DNA of 64,000 bases from Catenovulum sp052056295 (lineage in GTDB: Bacteria; Pseudomonadota; Gammaproteobacteria; Enterobacterales; Alteromonadaceae), in assembly GCF_052056295.1 (NCBI RefSeq), contig NZ_CP182493.1, positions 434,001-498,000 of the forward strand, given 5' to 3'. Within the stretch, counting starts at the first letter, position 1. The number at the start of each line of letters is the position of its first letter. This document shows, piece after piece, positions 45,950-53,515 of the stretch. Made by a program: the position numbers and the translations under genes. The notes under the pieces were generated by a model. That model worked only from the letters and a program-made list of their open reading frames with translations. It did no database searches and was not told the origin of the DNA.

Positions 45950-45967
45950 ATGATACATAAGTATCAT
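45950..45967. promoter_or_regulatory. Palindrome overlapping the Lnt-like stop codon
   Basis: ATGATAC (45950-45956), ATAA, GTATCAT (45961-45967): a 7-bp stem with a 4-base loop that includes the Lnt-like stop (45964). It could be a weak terminator for the Lnt-like gene or an operator for the downstream response regulator gene, whose ATG is 84 bp away. Confidence 0.35.
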
Positions 45968-47505
45968 AGGTCACAATGAGCTTTATTACCCAATCGTCTC
46001 ACCCAGCTTTGCTTTGACATTAACCAACCAGCCAAAACCATTATCAGCCATAGAGCATTTGGATAATAGGAATAAAACGAGCTAGCGTCTAACGTTTTAA
46101 TCGCTAGCGTTGGCGCTGCAACCGCACCATATGCCTGCCAGTTAATTTTTCCTGTTGGCTCTATCACTCCATTGTACCCAGAATTGGTAACTCGAACCAA
46201 AGCTACACGGTTTTCTATCGCGCGTAACTGGGCTTGATAAAAGTGTTTTCTAGCTAGATATTGCGAATGACTCCAAGTTTCGTTTGCTACACTAACAAGC
46301 AGATTTGCGCCGGATGAAACTGCTGCTTGAGCGTATTTGGCAAAGTCAGCTTCATAACAAATTAACGGTGCAATATTAAGTGTTTGGTTCAGCGACATCA
46401 CATTTGTTGATTTTCCTGCCTTATAAATATGGGTTTTTGGGAAATATTCCCGCAACCAATTCTCAAACGGTAAGTACTCAACAAAAGGCAATAACACTTG
46501 TTTTTTATGCTCCGCTGCTAATTGTTTATCTTTAAATAAACTCAACAAATTGTATCTATACGGTTTGTGGGTAAGAGAATTAAATTCAGAGGTAAAAGAT
46601 AAATTATGCGTTAACACTGGTGCAGAGGTTTTTTCGCCAATTTTTTCTATAGCTCGAGTAAAGGCTACCCCACCTTTTTGTCGTACAGGATTTGGTAGTT
46701 CAGGCCAAATAATTAAATCGGATTGGCTATTTTCGACTGCGCTAAGCGTTTGCTCCGCCAAATACTCCACTTGCTGGTTACGTGTAACCGCTGTTTTAAA
46801 ATCGCTTGGAACTATAGTTACTTGGCTTAGCTTGCTTGAATTGAGCAACTCAGATTCAATTTGGTTAATGCGTATATAACCGTATAACAAAATACCAGCT
46901 GCAACCGCTGCGACAGTCATAACTTGTACTTTATCTAACGCCTTTTCAGTAAAAAATTTATGGATACAAAACGCGACTTTAAAATTGAGGTAAATAACCA
47001 AAAAATCCAGCAATGCAATTCCACCCAAATCGGCCAACTGCAAAAAAAGCAAAGGCAGTTCAATATGAGTAGCAAATGACAAAGCAAAAGGTGACGGCAT
47101 AAAATGAATCAGTAAAGTTAACAAAGTTGCCATTCGCAAACAGGCATAAGGCAAACTGTGATAACGGAAAAAACTAGCTAAACCAGCAAACACAATAAAA
47201 GGCATAATTTGCCAAATAGTAATAAGTGCAGAGCCGATATAAGCAACCCAGTGTTTGTCAGCCGCTTTTTCTATAAAGATATCCGGCAGCGTAATATAGA
47301 TCCCGAGAGCAAAAGCGATAGCAGCAGCCAACCACAATAAAGCAGCCTGACGCCACTTGAGGTTAACACTGGCAAGAATTACAGGGATTAGCGCTATAAA
47401 GATAAGCGAATTGGCGTTGGGAAAATAAAATGCCAGCAATATAAATACGGATGAAATAAACGCTGCAGCACAGCGCAATAAACCTTTTGAAAACCGGCTT
47501 AGCAA
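45964..47505 (-). CDS. Apolipoprotein N-acyltransferase-like membrane protein
   Basis: 513 residues from a TTG with AAAGG eight bases upstream; no ATG gives a better start. The N-terminal ~210 residues hold about six to eight membrane helices. The C-terminal nitrilase-fold domain keeps the Lnt triad: Glu in LIIWPELPNP, Lys in EHKKQVLLPFVEYLPFE, Cys in IAPLICYEADFA. Lnt adds the third acyl chain to lipoproteins. This copy stands alone, not beside ybeZ-corC, so it may be a second paralogue; the main lnt could lie elsewhere. The final WLMSKQSWV tail resembles the Lnt last helix. Confidence 0.8.
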   Translation of the reverse strand: MLSRFSKGLLRCAAAFISSVFILLAFYFPNANSLIFIALIPVILASVNLKWRQAALLWLAAAIAFALGIYITLPDIFIEKAADKHWVAYIGSALITIWQIMPFIVFAGLASFFRYHSLPYACLRMATLLTLLIHFMPSPFALSFATHIELPLLFLQLADLGGIALLDFLVIYLNFKVAFCIHKFFTEKALDKVQVMTVAAVAAGILLYGYIRINQIESELLNSSKLSQVTIVPSDFKTAVTRNQQVEYLAEQTLSAVENSQSDLIIWPELPNPVRQKGGVAFTRAIEKIGEKTSAPVLTHNLSFTSEFNSLTHKPYRYNLLSLFKDKQLAAEHKKQVLLPFVEYLPFENWLREYFPKTHIYKAGKSTNVMSLNQTLNIAPLICYEADFAKYAQAAVSSGANLLVSVANETWSHSQYLARKHFYQAQLRAIENRVALVRVTNSGYNGVIEPTGKINWQAYGAVAAPTLAIKTLDASSFYSYYPNALWLIMVLAGWLMSKQSWVRRLGNKAHCDL

Positions 47506-47757
47506 AGTCAGTACCTTTGTGATTTTATTTTTAAGTTTTATTTTACATATACTAACTGTAACAGCAGCATTGAAGGAAGCTTTAGCTGTAGAAATTAACT
47601 GTAACTACTTAGCTAACTTAACAATCTTTCGTAAGTTAAAGTCTGGCGCGTTGTTGCTTTTAGATTTTAAAAAAATAACTAAAGTCTATTTGTCGCCATT
47701 TGCTGTTGTCTAGAAATGCGAGCATTTCAGCAACATTTTAGATTAATGAATGACTCG

Positions 47758-48261
47758 TTAAATTGACTCCAGAACTCTTTTAATAAACGGCCATTTGTTT
47801 TTCGTGTAGGCTTCGCGATCGTTATGATGCACTGAAGCTAATTCACGTTTTAAATTTGCGTATTCTTGTGCAATAACTTGATTGTTGCGCAACGTATCAC
47901 GAAATTTTATTCGCTGCTTCCACAATTCGTTCTGGTATGGAATCAAGTGCAGGTGGTGTGTTCTATACTCGTTCGAAGGTTTACAAAACCAATGCATAAC
48001 GTCAGCTTTGTACGGCCAGTACTCGTAGCCTGCCTCGACCAACAGGTCGATAGCAGCTTTTGACTCAGCGAGTGATTTAACCCCAAACATGACATCTATT
48101 ACTGGCTTGGCAAGCATTCCGGGCACAGCTGTACTGCCAACATGCTCAATACTGCCAAAATTCCACTTACCTGCAATGGTTAATAGATGCTGTTTTTCAG
48201 CTGCAAACTTTAGCGGCCAAGATGAATCATATGCCTCAAGAATAACTGGAGCTGTTGTCAT
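47758..48261 (-). CDS. GrpB family protein (UPF0157)
   Basis: 167 residues. VILEAYDSSWPLKFAAEKQHLL, then IEHVGSTAVPGMLAKPVIDVMFGV and YEYWPYKADVMHWFCKPS match the GrpB/UPF0157 family, which shares the nucleotidyltransferase fold; the GSTAVPG element is the family hallmark. Function is not established. It lies 38 bp before dinB in reverse reading, on the same strand but after dinB, so it may be its downstream partner. Confidence 0.88.
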   Translation of the reverse strand: MTTAPVILEAYDSSWPLKFAAEKQHLLTIAGKWNFGSIEHVGSTAVPGMLAKPVIDVMFGVKSLAESKAAIDLLVEAGYEYWPYKADVMHWFCKPSNEYRTHHLHLIPYQNELWKQRIKFRDTLRNNQVIAQEYANLKRELASVHHNDREAYTKNKWPFIKRVLESI

Positions 48262-48299
48262 TATTTTAAATATCCCTTGTTAAACAAAATATGCTATCT

Positions 48300-49373
48300 C
48301 TAATCCAACTCAAGTTTAAGTTGCACAGCCCCTTGCTGTTCACTCAAACCAACATTAACGCCCAATAAACGCACACCTTTTTTCTGCGCTTTGCCATCAA
48401 ATCTATTTAACCCTTCTTGCAATAAATAACGCAATACTGTGTGATCGAGTGTTTGGCACTGTTGCTCTTTGGTGGTGAGTTGAAAATCAGAAAATTTAAG
48501 TTTGATGCCAATTTTTTCGATTTGCCGATTGGACAAATAAGGTTGAAGCCTACGATTGAGTTCAGGCAATAGTTTGTCATTTAAGATTACTTGCAATTGT
48601 TCATAGCTAAAAAAATCTTGGCTGAAAGTGCGCTCTACCCCAACAGATTTACGCACTCGCTCTGTTTCCACTTCGCGCTCGTCTATGCCATGGCAACGTC
48701 GCCACAATACTTGGCCATATTTGCCAAAATGTTTGTGTAAATATTCCAGGCTAGAATTGCGTACATCTAACCCTGTATTCAAGCCATAGTTTTGCAACTT
48801 TTGCCAAGTCACTTTGCCAACACCTGGAATTTTTTTAAGCTCTAGCTCGTCGATAAAATCTTGTACTTGCTCAGGTTTAATTGTGTATTGGCCGTTCGGT
48901 TTATTTAAATCAGAAGCTATTTTTGCTAAGAATTTAATTGGTGCAATGCCTGCCGATGCGGTTAACCCTGTGGTTTGGTAAATTTCTTCACGAATAGTTT
49001 GCGCTAATAGTGTCGCAGAGCCGTTGTGTAAGGTACTGTTGCTTACATCTAAATAAGCTTCATCGAGTGATAATGGCTCAATTTTATCTGTGTATTGGGC
49101 AAATATTTGGCGGATTTGTTGGCTGGCCTCTTTATATACCTGCATTCGGCCGGGTAGAACAATTAAATCAGGGCACTTTTTTATTGCCAAAGCAGTTGGC
49201 ATGGCAGAATGCACACCAAATTGGCGAGCAATGTAATTACAGGTAGATAACACTCCACGGCGATTAGAAGCACCACCGACAGCAACAGGTTGATTAATAA
49301 GTTTGGGATTGTCGCGAATTTCGACCGAAACATAAAAAGCATCCATGTCGATATGGACAAACTTTTTATTCAT
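48300..49373 (-). CDS. dinB: DNA polymerase IV (Y-family)
   Basis: 357 residues. Y-family palm motifs: KFVHIDMDAFYVSVEIRDNP (Asp pair) and EPLSLDEAYLDVS, thumb helix-hairpin-helix KKIPGVGKVTWQKL and a little-finger domain with SVGVERTFSQD. Pol IV is an error-prone translesion polymerase. The ATG is preceded by AGAGGG, which can pair with an upstream CCCTCT. A consensus LexA box lies 44-63 bp upstream, so it should be SOS-induced. The C-terminal clamp-binding tail is short (VQLKLELD). Confidence 0.95.
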   Translation of the reverse strand: MNKKFVHIDMDAFYVSVEIRDNPKLINQPVAVGGASNRRGVLSTCNYIARQFGVHSAMPTALAIKKCPDLIVLPGRMQVYKEASQQIRQIFAQYTDKIEPLSLDEAYLDVSNSTLHNGSATLLAQTIREEIYQTTGLTASAGIAPIKFLAKIASDLNKPNGQYTIKPEQVQDFIDELELKKIPGVGKVTWQKLQNYGLNTGLDVRNSSLEYLHKHFGKYGQVLWRRCHGIDEREVETERVRKSVGVERTFSQDFFSYEQLQVILNDKLLPELNRRLQPYLSNRQIEKIGIKLKFSDFQLTTKEQQCQTLDHTVLRYLLQEGLNRFDGKAQKKGVRLLGVNVGLSEQQGAVQLKLELD

Positions 49374-49379
49374 GTATAA

Positions 49380-49404
49380 CCCTCTAGCTCAATTAACCAG
49401 AGGG
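49380..49404 (-). promoter_or_regulatory. Hairpin that can hide the dinB ribosome-binding site
   Basis: CCCTCT (49380-49385) and AGAGGG (49399-49404) form a 6-bp stem with a 13-base loop. Read on the minus strand, the 3' arm is the dinB Shine-Dalgarno AGAGGG (six bases from the ATG) and the 5' arm is CCCTCT. Folding would lower dinB translation. Inference from pairing only. Confidence 0.45.
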
Positions 49405-49416
49405 AATTTACCACAA

Positions 49417-49436
49417 AACTGTATATTTAAACAGTT
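49417..49436 (-). promoter_or_regulatory. LexA (SOS) box upstream of dinB
   Basis: A CTGT-N8-ACAG palindrome with AA/TT flanks and an AT-rich core (AACTG at 49417-49421, CAGTT at 49432-49436), 44 bp from the dinB ATG at its near edge. It fits the gammaproteobacterial LexA consensus TACTG-(TA)5-CAGTA with only the outermost base changed on each side. It lies between the toxin stop (49440) and dinB. Its hairpin potential could also act as a terminator for the toxin gene. Confidence 0.8.
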
Positions 49437-49439
49437 ATC

Positions 49440-49737
49440 TTAAGAACGTTTTTGCCAATTTGATGGGTGTTTCTTAACATGTAAAACAGCGATCACCACA
49501 ACGTTGTTATCTAAGACTAAGTAATATATACAGTATGGGAAGCGTCTAGATAAAACTCGTCTAACACTCTTATAAACGACTTGATATAAATAAGGTTCTT
49601 TACTTATTCTTGATAAAGATTCTTCAACGCAAAGCAAAAAGTCAGAGCCTAGGTTTTTTCTGCACTCTTCGTAATACTCATATGCGTCAGTTAAATCTTT
49701 TTCAGCATCAGGTAAAACCTGCTAAATGAAAACTCAT
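49440..49737 (-). pseudogene. ParE/RelE-type toxin gene with an early frameshift
   Basis: The toxin ATG at 49737 overlaps the antitoxin stop (TAATG). Translation gives MSFHLAGFT and then TGA. One base out of phase the frame continues PDAEKDLTDAYEYY, EECRKNLGSDF, LLCVEESLSRISKEPYLYQVV, RRVLSRRFPYCIYYLV and HVKKHPSNWQKRS, a full ParE/RelE fold. Removing one C of the pair at 49718-49719 would restore MSFHLAVLPDAEK. The gene therefore appears broken by a one-base insertion; the only in-frame start beyond is a weak TTG at 49637, giving a 65-residue product without the N-terminal helix. A sequencing error or recoding are alternatives. Confidence 0.75.
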
Positions 49738-49937
49738 TATTTATTTAGAATACGGGCTTTTACATTTGACCAACTATCACCTACTTGTTGAGTAGAATCT
49801 AATTGTTGTAAACGTTCATCTAGTATTTGTGTATGTTGCTGAGAAATTTCAACTTTATCGGCATCCGCTAAAACAGAATCCCAAATTTGCTCAGCTAAGA
49901 GTATTTTTTCTGAAACACTTAAAGCTTGAAGATTCAT
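49737..49937 (-). CDS. Addiction module antitoxin (TIGR02574-like)
   Basis: 66 residues: MNLQALSVSEKILLAEQIWDSV, QTHTQ-like middle and a C-terminal WSNVKARILNK. This is the short helical antitoxin family of the putative addiction module component type, usually paired with ParE/RelE toxins. The stop overlaps the toxin ATG by one base. AGGTG lies seven bases before the ATG. Because the toxin is frameshifted, it may be an orphan antitoxin now. Confidence 0.8.
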   Translation of the reverse strand: MNLQALSVSEKILLAEQIWDSVLADADKVEISQQHTQILDERLQQLDSTQQVGDSWSNVKARILNK

Positions 49938-50004
49938 AAGTCACCTAAATAAATGGGCATGGTTAGACTACAGCAAACGCGAACGAAAAGAGCACGAGCA
50001 CTTT

Positions 50005-50799
50005 TTAATTCATATCATTCAAAAATGCTTCGAAGTCTTCTTCTTCTTTTTCTGTCACCTGAGGTTTGGGCACATTACCATCATAAAGTTTAAATTGGCT
50101 ACGTTGGAAGTAAGCTTCACGTACAAATAGGTATGGGTCTAAACTGTCGTTTAACATTTGCTCTTGTGCCATTAAACTAATTCGGCCTTCGACAGCTTTA
50201 ATACTGATTCTAAGGGCTTTAATCCACAAGGTTAAATCATCCAATGGGAAGTAGGCTGAATCAACTAAATCACCAGCAAAGTTACGTGTGTCCGTTGGCC
50301 CCATAGCAGGTAACATTATATAAGGCCCGGTATTGATGCCCCATTTACCAAGCACTTCACCGAATTCTTCGTTGTTCACTTCAAGGCCCATATGGCTAGC
50401 TACATCAATTAAACCGAGTAAACCTACAGTTGAATTAATTAAAAATCTTCCTGTGCTTTTTGCTGCGCCTTCGCCTTTACCTTGCAATAAATTATTTACC
50501 GCAGACGATGGCTCTTCTAGGTTATTGGCGGCATTTAATAAACCTGTTCGGGCAAATTGTGGCATAACAGCTTCATAACCAACCGCAACCGGCCTTAAGA
50601 TATAAGCGTCAAGTACATCATAGTTAAAGTCCCATATTGCGCGGTTTACATCTTCAAATGGGTCGGGAATTTCTTGTTGTACTTCTTTGGGTAAATTGGC
50701 TTGTTTGGCCGCCGTAGCTTGCGCATCTGCACTTTGTTTGCTTGCGCAGCCACTTAACATCAAGATCGCCGCAGCGACTAATAATTTAACTTGTTTCAC
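50005..50799 (-). CDS. mlaA: Outer-membrane lipoprotein MlaA (VacJ)
   Basis: 264 residues with a lipoprotein signal MKQVKLLVAAAILMLSGC (Cys 18). The MlaA family pattern is clear: IPDPFEDVNRAIWDFNYDVLDAYILRPVAVGYEAVMPQ, NNLLQGKGEGAAKSTGRFLINSTVGLLGLIDVAS, EEFGEVLGKWGINTGPYIMLPAMGPTDTRNFAGD in broken form. MlaA removes mislocalised phospholipids from the outer leaflet. It lies downstream of ccmI and the VOC gene rather than near mlaFEDCB. The acidic C-terminal tail is common. Confidence 0.94.
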   Translation of the reverse strand: MKQVKLLVAAAILMLSGCASKQSADAQATAAKQANLPKEVQQEIPDPFEDVNRAIWDFNYDVLDAYILRPVAVGYEAVMPQFARTGLLNAANNLEEPSSAVNNLLQGKGEGAAKSTGRFLINSTVGLLGLIDVASHMGLEVNNEEFGEVLGKWGINTGPYIMLPAMGPTDTRNFAGDLVDSAYFPLDDLTLWIKALRISIKAVEGRISLMAQEQMLNDSLDPYLFVREAYFQRSQFKLYDGNVPKPQVTEKEEEDFEAFLNDMN

Positions 50800-50816
50800 G
50801 TTTTCCGTTCCGAAAA

Positions 50817-51191
50817 TTATTCAATTTCAAACTGAACTTCTATTTTGATTCCAGCTGGATCGTACAAAAATATTTGGCTAGGTCTGTCAGCATAAGTCCT
50901 TTTGTCATAAGTGACATTCAGTTTGGTTAATTTGTTAACGAAGTCAGCCATATTGGGTAAATTAAACGCCATATGGTCTAACGAATAGTGCGAGCCAGCA
51001 GCTGTGGTTTTGTCTATATCTACAATTTGATTCAAATGTAAAATAGGTTGTTCACCCGCATACAACCAATAACCTGGGCGGCTCGTGTTTGGTCTATACC
51101 CTTGGACTAGACCAAATAGATCACAATAAAATTGCTTTACTTGCTCAATTTGTTCAGCTGATACATTCAGATTGAAGTGATTAAATCGCAA
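50817..51191 (-). CDS. VOC (glyoxalase/bleomycin resistance) family protein
   Basis: 124 residues with the beta-alpha-beta repeats of the VOC fold: MRFNHFNLNVSAEQIEQVKQFYCDLFGL and HYSLDHMAFNLPNMADFVNKL, ending in YDPAGIKIEVQFEIE. The metal-type residues His at the N-terminal strand, His in LDHMAF and Glu at the end are present. Substrate not identified. It lies 13 bp after ccmI and 17 bp before mlaA. Confidence 0.8.
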   Translation of the reverse strand: MRFNHFNLNVSAEQIEQVKQFYCDLFGLVQGYRPNTSRPGYWLYAGEQPILHLNQIVDIDKTTAAGSHYSLDHMAFNLPNMADFVNKLTKLNVTYDKRTYADRPSQIFLYDPAGIKIEVQFEIE

Positions 51192-51204
51192 TTTTATTCA
51201 GTTC

Positions 51205-52455
51205 CTATAATTCTATAGACACAACTGTGTTTTGCTCTAATGTAAGGGCGTCACTATTTTTTTCAACCTCACCATCCGCCAAACTGACGTCAGCGTCTTT
51301 CGATAACCGCACAGTGACATAAGCACTGGCCAAAGAAGACAAATTAAAGCCCTGCATCATGGCATTTTCATCGGTTAACTTAACACTTGTTGGTAACTGG
51401 CCATTTTCTATTGGCAAACGCACTACCGCCGCTGGCGGACCTGATAGCTGTGGTCGAGCAAATACCACTAAGTATTGGAATTCGGCCAACTTAGTTTTAG
51501 TTTGTTCACTTAAGCTAAAGTTAATTAACAAAGATTTACTTGCTCCAGCCGCACTTTGCTGCGCCGGTTGGCTTGCATGTGGCGCTTTAGCCATAGCAGC
51601 ATGTGCACTCACTTGTGGTAGAGTTTGTTCTATGGCACTGCGGCGTGTATCGTTTTCAGGCAAATATTTAAGCGCTAATTGCCAATATTGTGCAGCGACT
51701 TCATTCTTCTGCAATTGAAATGCAGCGTAACCCGCCATAGTAAGTGCTTCACCGTCTGTTGGGTTTTGCTGCAATACTTCGTTATATAAACGCCCCGAAC
51801 GCTTCATCATGCTTTCGTCGCCACTAGCTAACAAAGTTTGCGCTAAACTCATTTTACTCGCATAGTGATTAGCATCTAGCTTCAACGCATGCTCAAACGC
51901 CGCAATCGCTTCAGATAAATTATTTAAGCTGTAGGCAACTCGACCTAACAATAACCAACCTGTAGGATCATCAGGTTTTTCCGCCTGCTTAGTTCTTAAG
52001 CCTAGGTAAAATTCGTTTAATTCAGCTTTAGTGAAATTTTCATTGCCTTGCATTAATTTTTTGCCAAACTCAACAGTATTGCTTTGTGCTTGATACCACT
52101 GCTGCATTTGTGTTGGCTTACCTTGAATATAATAAATACCACTAGCAACAACTGCTGTAACCAAAGGCAGTACCCACATGGCTTTTTTAGAAATATGCAA
52201 ACCACTACTTTGTTTAGCTTGAGCAAGCTCACTTGCTAGCTGCACAGTTAAGTCTTCTTTAGCAGATTTATACGCTTGCTCTTCTATTTTGCCCTGCTGT
52301 AAATCAGCGGCTAATTCTTGTAATTTTTCAGCGTATAAGTCACTAATGCGTTGGTTATCTTGTTTCCAGTTATGTTGTTTGGCCATCCAAGGCAACAATA
52401 CTAAAATGCTGACAATAACTGAAAAGCCAACTAAAACTAATATTAACTCGTTCAC
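51205..52455 (-). CDS. ccmI: Cytochrome c biogenesis protein CcmI
   Basis: 416 residues. The N-terminal region has two membrane segments (LILVLVGFSVIVSILVLLPW and KKAMWVLPLVTAVVASGIYYI) around a cytoplasmic coiled stretch; the middle holds TPR repeats (PTGWLLLGRVAYSLNNLSEAIAAFEHALKLDAN); the C-terminal periplasmic domain has the SLSEQTKTKLAEFQYLVVFARP element in broken form. CcmI holds apocytochrome c for heme ligation. The start overlaps ccmH by 4 bases. Confidence 0.93.
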   Translation of the reverse strand: MNELILVLVGFSVIVSILVLLPWMAKQHNWKQDNQRISDLYAEKLQELAADLQQGKIEEQAYKSAKEDLTVQLASELAQAKQSSGLHISKKAMWVLPLVTAVVASGIYYIQGKPTQMQQWYQAQSNTVEFGKKLMQGNENFTKAELNEFYLGLRTKQAEKPDDPTGWLLLGRVAYSLNNLSEAIAAFEHALKLDANHYASKMSLAQTLLASGDESMMKRSGRLYNEVLQQNPTDGEALTMAGYAAFQLQKNEVAAQYWQLALKYLPENDTRRSAIEQTLPQVSAHAAMAKAPHASQPAQQSAAGASKSLLINFSLSEQTKTKLAEFQYLVVFARPQLSGPPAAVVRLPIENGQLPTSVKLTDENAMMQGFNLSSLASAYVTVRLSKDADVSLADGEVEKNSDALTLEQNTVVSIEL

Positions 52456-52925
52456 GATTTACCTTTAGATTCAAACTTATCAATCAGGGCTTGTGCCTGC
52501 TCTAAACTTTCCGCGTCTACGCCGGTAGACTCTTTTTCACGTCGACCTTTTTTCAATACAAACAAAACAAGGGCTAAAGCAATAACAATTGGCACTAACC
52601 ACAACCAAATAGTCACCATATTAATCGGTGGATCGTAATGCACAAATTGGCCATATCTTTGCACCATAAAGTCGATAACTTGATCTTTACTTTGACCTTG
52701 TTTAACTAACTCATAAGTTTTGTTTTTAAGGTCAATCGCGACCATAGCGTTTGAGTCAGCTATGTTTTGGTTTTGACATTTGGGGCAGCGTAACTCTTCA
52801 ACTAATTCACCAAAGATTTTTTGTTGTTTGGCATCGTCAAATGGATAACTTTCTTCAACCGCTTGCGCAACACTGGTGATTAATACAAAACTAAAGCTTA
52901 GTAGAGCGATAAATAATTTTTTCAT
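52452..52925 (-). CDS. ccmH: Cytochrome c biogenesis thiol oxidoreductase CcmH (CcmL/CycL)
   Basis: 157 residues, signal peptide MKKLFIALLSFSFVLITSVAQA, then ELRCPKCQNQNIADSNAM with the CxxC-type RCPKC motif, then a membrane anchor (WLWLVPIVIALALVLFVLKKG). It reduces apocytochrome c for heme attachment together with CcmG. It overlaps the ccmG stop by one base (TAATG). Confidence 0.95.
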   Translation of the reverse strand: MKKLFIALLSFSFVLITSVAQAVEESYPFDDAKQQKIFGELVEELRCPKCQNQNIADSNAMVAIDLKNKTYELVKQGQSKDQVIDFMVQRYGQFVHYDPPINMVTIWLWLVPIVIALALVLFVLKKGRREKESTGVDAESLEQAQALIDKFESKGKS

Positions 52926-53515
52926 TAATTCTGCTCCAGTGATTGTTGACTGCCACTTGCTGATGGAAACAAAGGCGCAAATTCATTTTGCCAAACTCTG
53001 TGGTCGATTGCCCCACGTCTATGCGCGATAATTGTGCCTTTGTCATCAATTAAAAAGCTTTCTGGCGCACCTGTAACACCTAAGTCTAACGACAGGTCAC
53101 GCTTTTCATCATAGATGTTAAATTGGAATGGGTTGCCAAGTTGCGCGAGCATTTGAGTCACGTCTTTACGGGTATTGCGTACATCTAATTCACCAAATGC
53201 AGCTTCTGCGGCATTGTCATAATAGACACCAACAATTTTCACTCCTTGTTGGCGCAACTGCGTCATAAATGGCAGTTCAACTCGGCATGTCACACACCAA
53301 GTTCCCCAAACATTGATCAAAGTGTAATCACCCAACAAATCTTGTTTAGTGTATAGCTTGTTTTCATCCATTAAATCAGCTAACTGAAACTCTGGAAAAG
53401 GTTTAGCTAGATTGGCGTTTTCAATATTAGTCGGGTCTGAATACAAACCTTTATACAAAAAGATACTAACCAATAAAAATGCAACTATTGGAATGAGCAG
53501 TTTATAGTTCTTCAT
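52925..53515 (-). CDS. ccmG: Thiol:disulfide interchange protein CcmG/DsbE
   Basis: 196 residues with one N-terminal membrane anchor (LLIPIVAFLLVSIFLYKG) and a thioredoxin fold. The WGTWCVTCRVE motif is the active site, and VTGAPESFLIDDKG has the cis-proline region. CcmG keeps the apocytochrome thiols reduced. It overlaps the ccmF stop (ATGA) and the ccmH start. Confidence 0.95.
   Translation of the reverse strand: MKNYKLLIPIVAFLLVSIFLYKGLYSDPTNIENANLAKPFPEFQLADLMDENKLYTKQDLLGDYTLINVWGTWCVTCRVELPFMTQLRQQGVKIVGVYYDNAAEAAFGELDVRNTRKDVTQMLAQLGNPFQFNIYDEKRDLSLDLGVTGAPESFLIDDKGTIIAHRRGAIDHRVWQNEFAPLFPSASGSQQSLEQN

Noticed and set aside
47519..47713. Short open frame of 64 codons in the gap between the Lnt-like and GrpB genes
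   Set aside because: It begins with GTG with no good ribosome-binding site, has no recognisable domain, and lies in the promoter side of the Lnt-like gene. Probably chance.
49417..49436. Reading this palindrome only as a toxin-gene terminator
   Set aside because: The CTGT-N8-ACAG spacing and AT core match LexA too well; a T-run is short (TTTT), so the operator view is preferred though both could apply.
49700..49740. Programmed frameshift in the toxin gene
   Set aside because: The site (TTT ACC TGA) does not resemble known +1 or -1 slippery sequences, so a simple insertion is more likely.
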